From assembly GCF_002844535.1 (NCBI RefSeq), contig NZ_PJNH01000002.1, positions 554,654-618,653 of the forward strand: DNA of 64,000 bases. Direction: 5' to 3'. Of the stretch, positions 63,290 through 64,000 are shown piece by piece. The DNA comes from Halalkalibacillus sediminis. Its GTDB lineage: Bacteria > Bacillota > Bacilli > Bacillales > Alkalibacillaceae. A model generated the notes under the pieces. The model did no database searches and was not told the DNA's origin. It saw nothing but the letters and a program-made list of their open reading frames with translations. The translations under genes were made by a program, and so were the position numbers. Each line of letters opens with the position of its first letter. Positions within the stretch are counted from its first letter, which is position 1.

Positions 63290-64000
63290 ATGAAAAAGCA
63301 ATTATTATTTTTAGTTTTAGGTACTGGATTGTTTGTTGGTGGCGGGCATGTTTTTGCAGATGAGACAGAAGAAGTAGTAAGACCAGATTCTGAGCTTTAT
63401 GATACAACTCGAATTATGGAAGAAGTAGAGTACGATTTAACAGAAGATACTAGTGATAAGGCTATTCTTCAAGACCAATATGCAACGAAGAGATTAAAAG
63501 AATCTCAAGTAGCAATGGAAAGTGGGGATTTAGAAACATCCGAACAATTATTAGAAGAATCTAATTTAAGTGCAGAGCAAGCGGATGCTGATCTAACTGA
63601 AGCAAAATCCTCTGGTGATGATAATGCAGAAGAAGTAGAAAAGTCTCTATCTGCAAGTCTAGAAGAACGTACAAAAGAGTTAACAAAGCTTCTAGAGAGA
63701 GAAGATCTACCAGAAGAAGCAAGACAGGGTATTTCTAATGCGATAAAACAAGTGGAACATGTGGTACAAAGAGCTAAACAACGAGAAGAATTACAATCTA
63801 AGCTAGCAGCTGATGAAATAACAGAGGAAGAATTTGGAAGTGAGATGAAAGCACTAGCTGAAACCTTTAAGGAAGAGGCTAAGAAAAATAGAGAAGAAGC
63901 AAGAAAGAATAGAGAAAAACGTGAAGATGAAGTAGAAAAGGATGAAGAGGAAGCAAGAGAAGAAGCAGAAGAGCGTGAGGAAGAAGCAAGAGAAGAAGCA
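63290..64000 (+). CDS. Secreted coiled-coil protein (DUF5667-like), 3' end outside the window
   Basis: At least 237 residues are visible. AAAGGAG precedes the ATG. The signal peptide is about residues 1-24 (FLVLGTGLFVGGGHVFA). The mature part starts with RPDSELYDTTRIMEEVEYDLT, then helices with AMESGDLETSEQLLEESNLS, like DUF5667 proteins. From about residue 190 it becomes a nearly continuous Glu/Arg/Lys coiled coil with repeated EEAREEAEEREEEAREEA units and runs off the window. Surface or biofilm matrix function is suggested by c-di-GMP control, not shown. It is in the same unit as the lipoprotein. Confidence 0.8.
   Translation, partial: MKKQLLFLVLGTGLFVGGGHVFADETEEVVRPDSELYDTTRIMEEVEYDLTEDTSDKAILQDQYATKRLKESQVAMESGDLETSEQLLEESNLSAEQADADLTEAKSSGDDNAEEVEKSLSASLEERTKELTKLLEREDLPEEARQGISNAIKQVEHVVQRAKQREELQSKLAADEITEEEFGSEMKALAETFKEEAKKNREEARKNREKREDEVEKDEEEAREEAEEREEEAREEA

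Overview
The window is a chromosomal segment from a low-GC, Gram-positive, endospore-former-type bacterium of the family Bacillaceae. The evidence is gene order and signals: cggR-gapA-pgk-tpiA-gpmI-eno, then secG-esterase-rnr-smpB-ssrA, then a block syntenic with the Bacillus subtilis yus/yur region (fadNAE, putA/yusM, yusI, gcvH, yusF, yusE, metNPQ, sufCDSUB), plus CtsR, CggR, Zur and FadR boxes and S-box riboswitches of the Bacillus type. Very acidic lipoprotein linkers and acidic protein tails suggest a moderately salt-adapted lineage (Halobacillus/Pontibacillus/Virgibacillus-like). That last point is inference, not a species call.

Layout. 1-4.4 kb: a cut-off DHFR-like gene, clpP under a CtsR box, tRNA-Arg(CCG), a diguanylate cyclase, an RsbW-like ATPase and a glutaredoxin-like protein. 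4.4-11.7 kb: the glycolytic operon with a candidate CggR promoter and operator. 11.8-14.2 kb: a PadR repressor with a membrane partner, and a dicarboxylate/amino-acid symporter. 14.6-21.6 kb: secG, esterase, RNase R, two neighbouring frameshifted genes (DUF1295 and DegV), GNAT, smpB and tmRNA. 21.7-36 kb: mixed accessory genes, including a GC-rich DUF899 gene beside ssrA, ABC exporter, ECF sigma factor with an LCP-like candidate anti-sigma protein and an LprI-like lipoprotein, M3 peptidase, secreted 5'-nucleotidase, a free-standing LAGLIDADG protein, EamA and CDF transporters, ABC-F protein and a RodA/FtsW protein. 36-42.5 kb: a GGDEF-EAL protein, the zinc uptake operon znuA-znuC-znuB-zur behind two Zur boxes, and DUF302 and CopZ genes. 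42.6-49.2 kb: proline dehydrogenase and the FadR-boxed fadN-fadA-fadE beta-oxidation operon. 49.4-55.4 kb: DUF488, Spx/ArsC-like, gcvH, toprim and thioredoxin proteins, then metNIQ behind two consecutive SAM-I riboswitches. 56.8-62.1 kb: sufCDSUB. 62.6-64 kb: a c-di-GMP-I riboswitch in front of a lipoprotein and a secreted coiled-coil protein that runs off the window.

The most unusual signals are non-coding. Three intergenic arrays (14.3, 49.3 and 56.0 kb) have unrelated sequences but the same ~21-bp period. A ~94-bp two-hairpin element occurs three times (4.5, 34.7 and 51.1 kb) with pairing-preserving changes, plus a truncated copy at 51.9 kb. A 14-codon ORF overlaps a strong hairpin between gapA and pgk. 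Two diguanylate-cyclase-type genes and a c-di-GMP riboswitch sit in the same 64 kb, and an ECF sigma unit combines an LCP-like regulator with a lysozyme-inhibitor-like lipoprotein.
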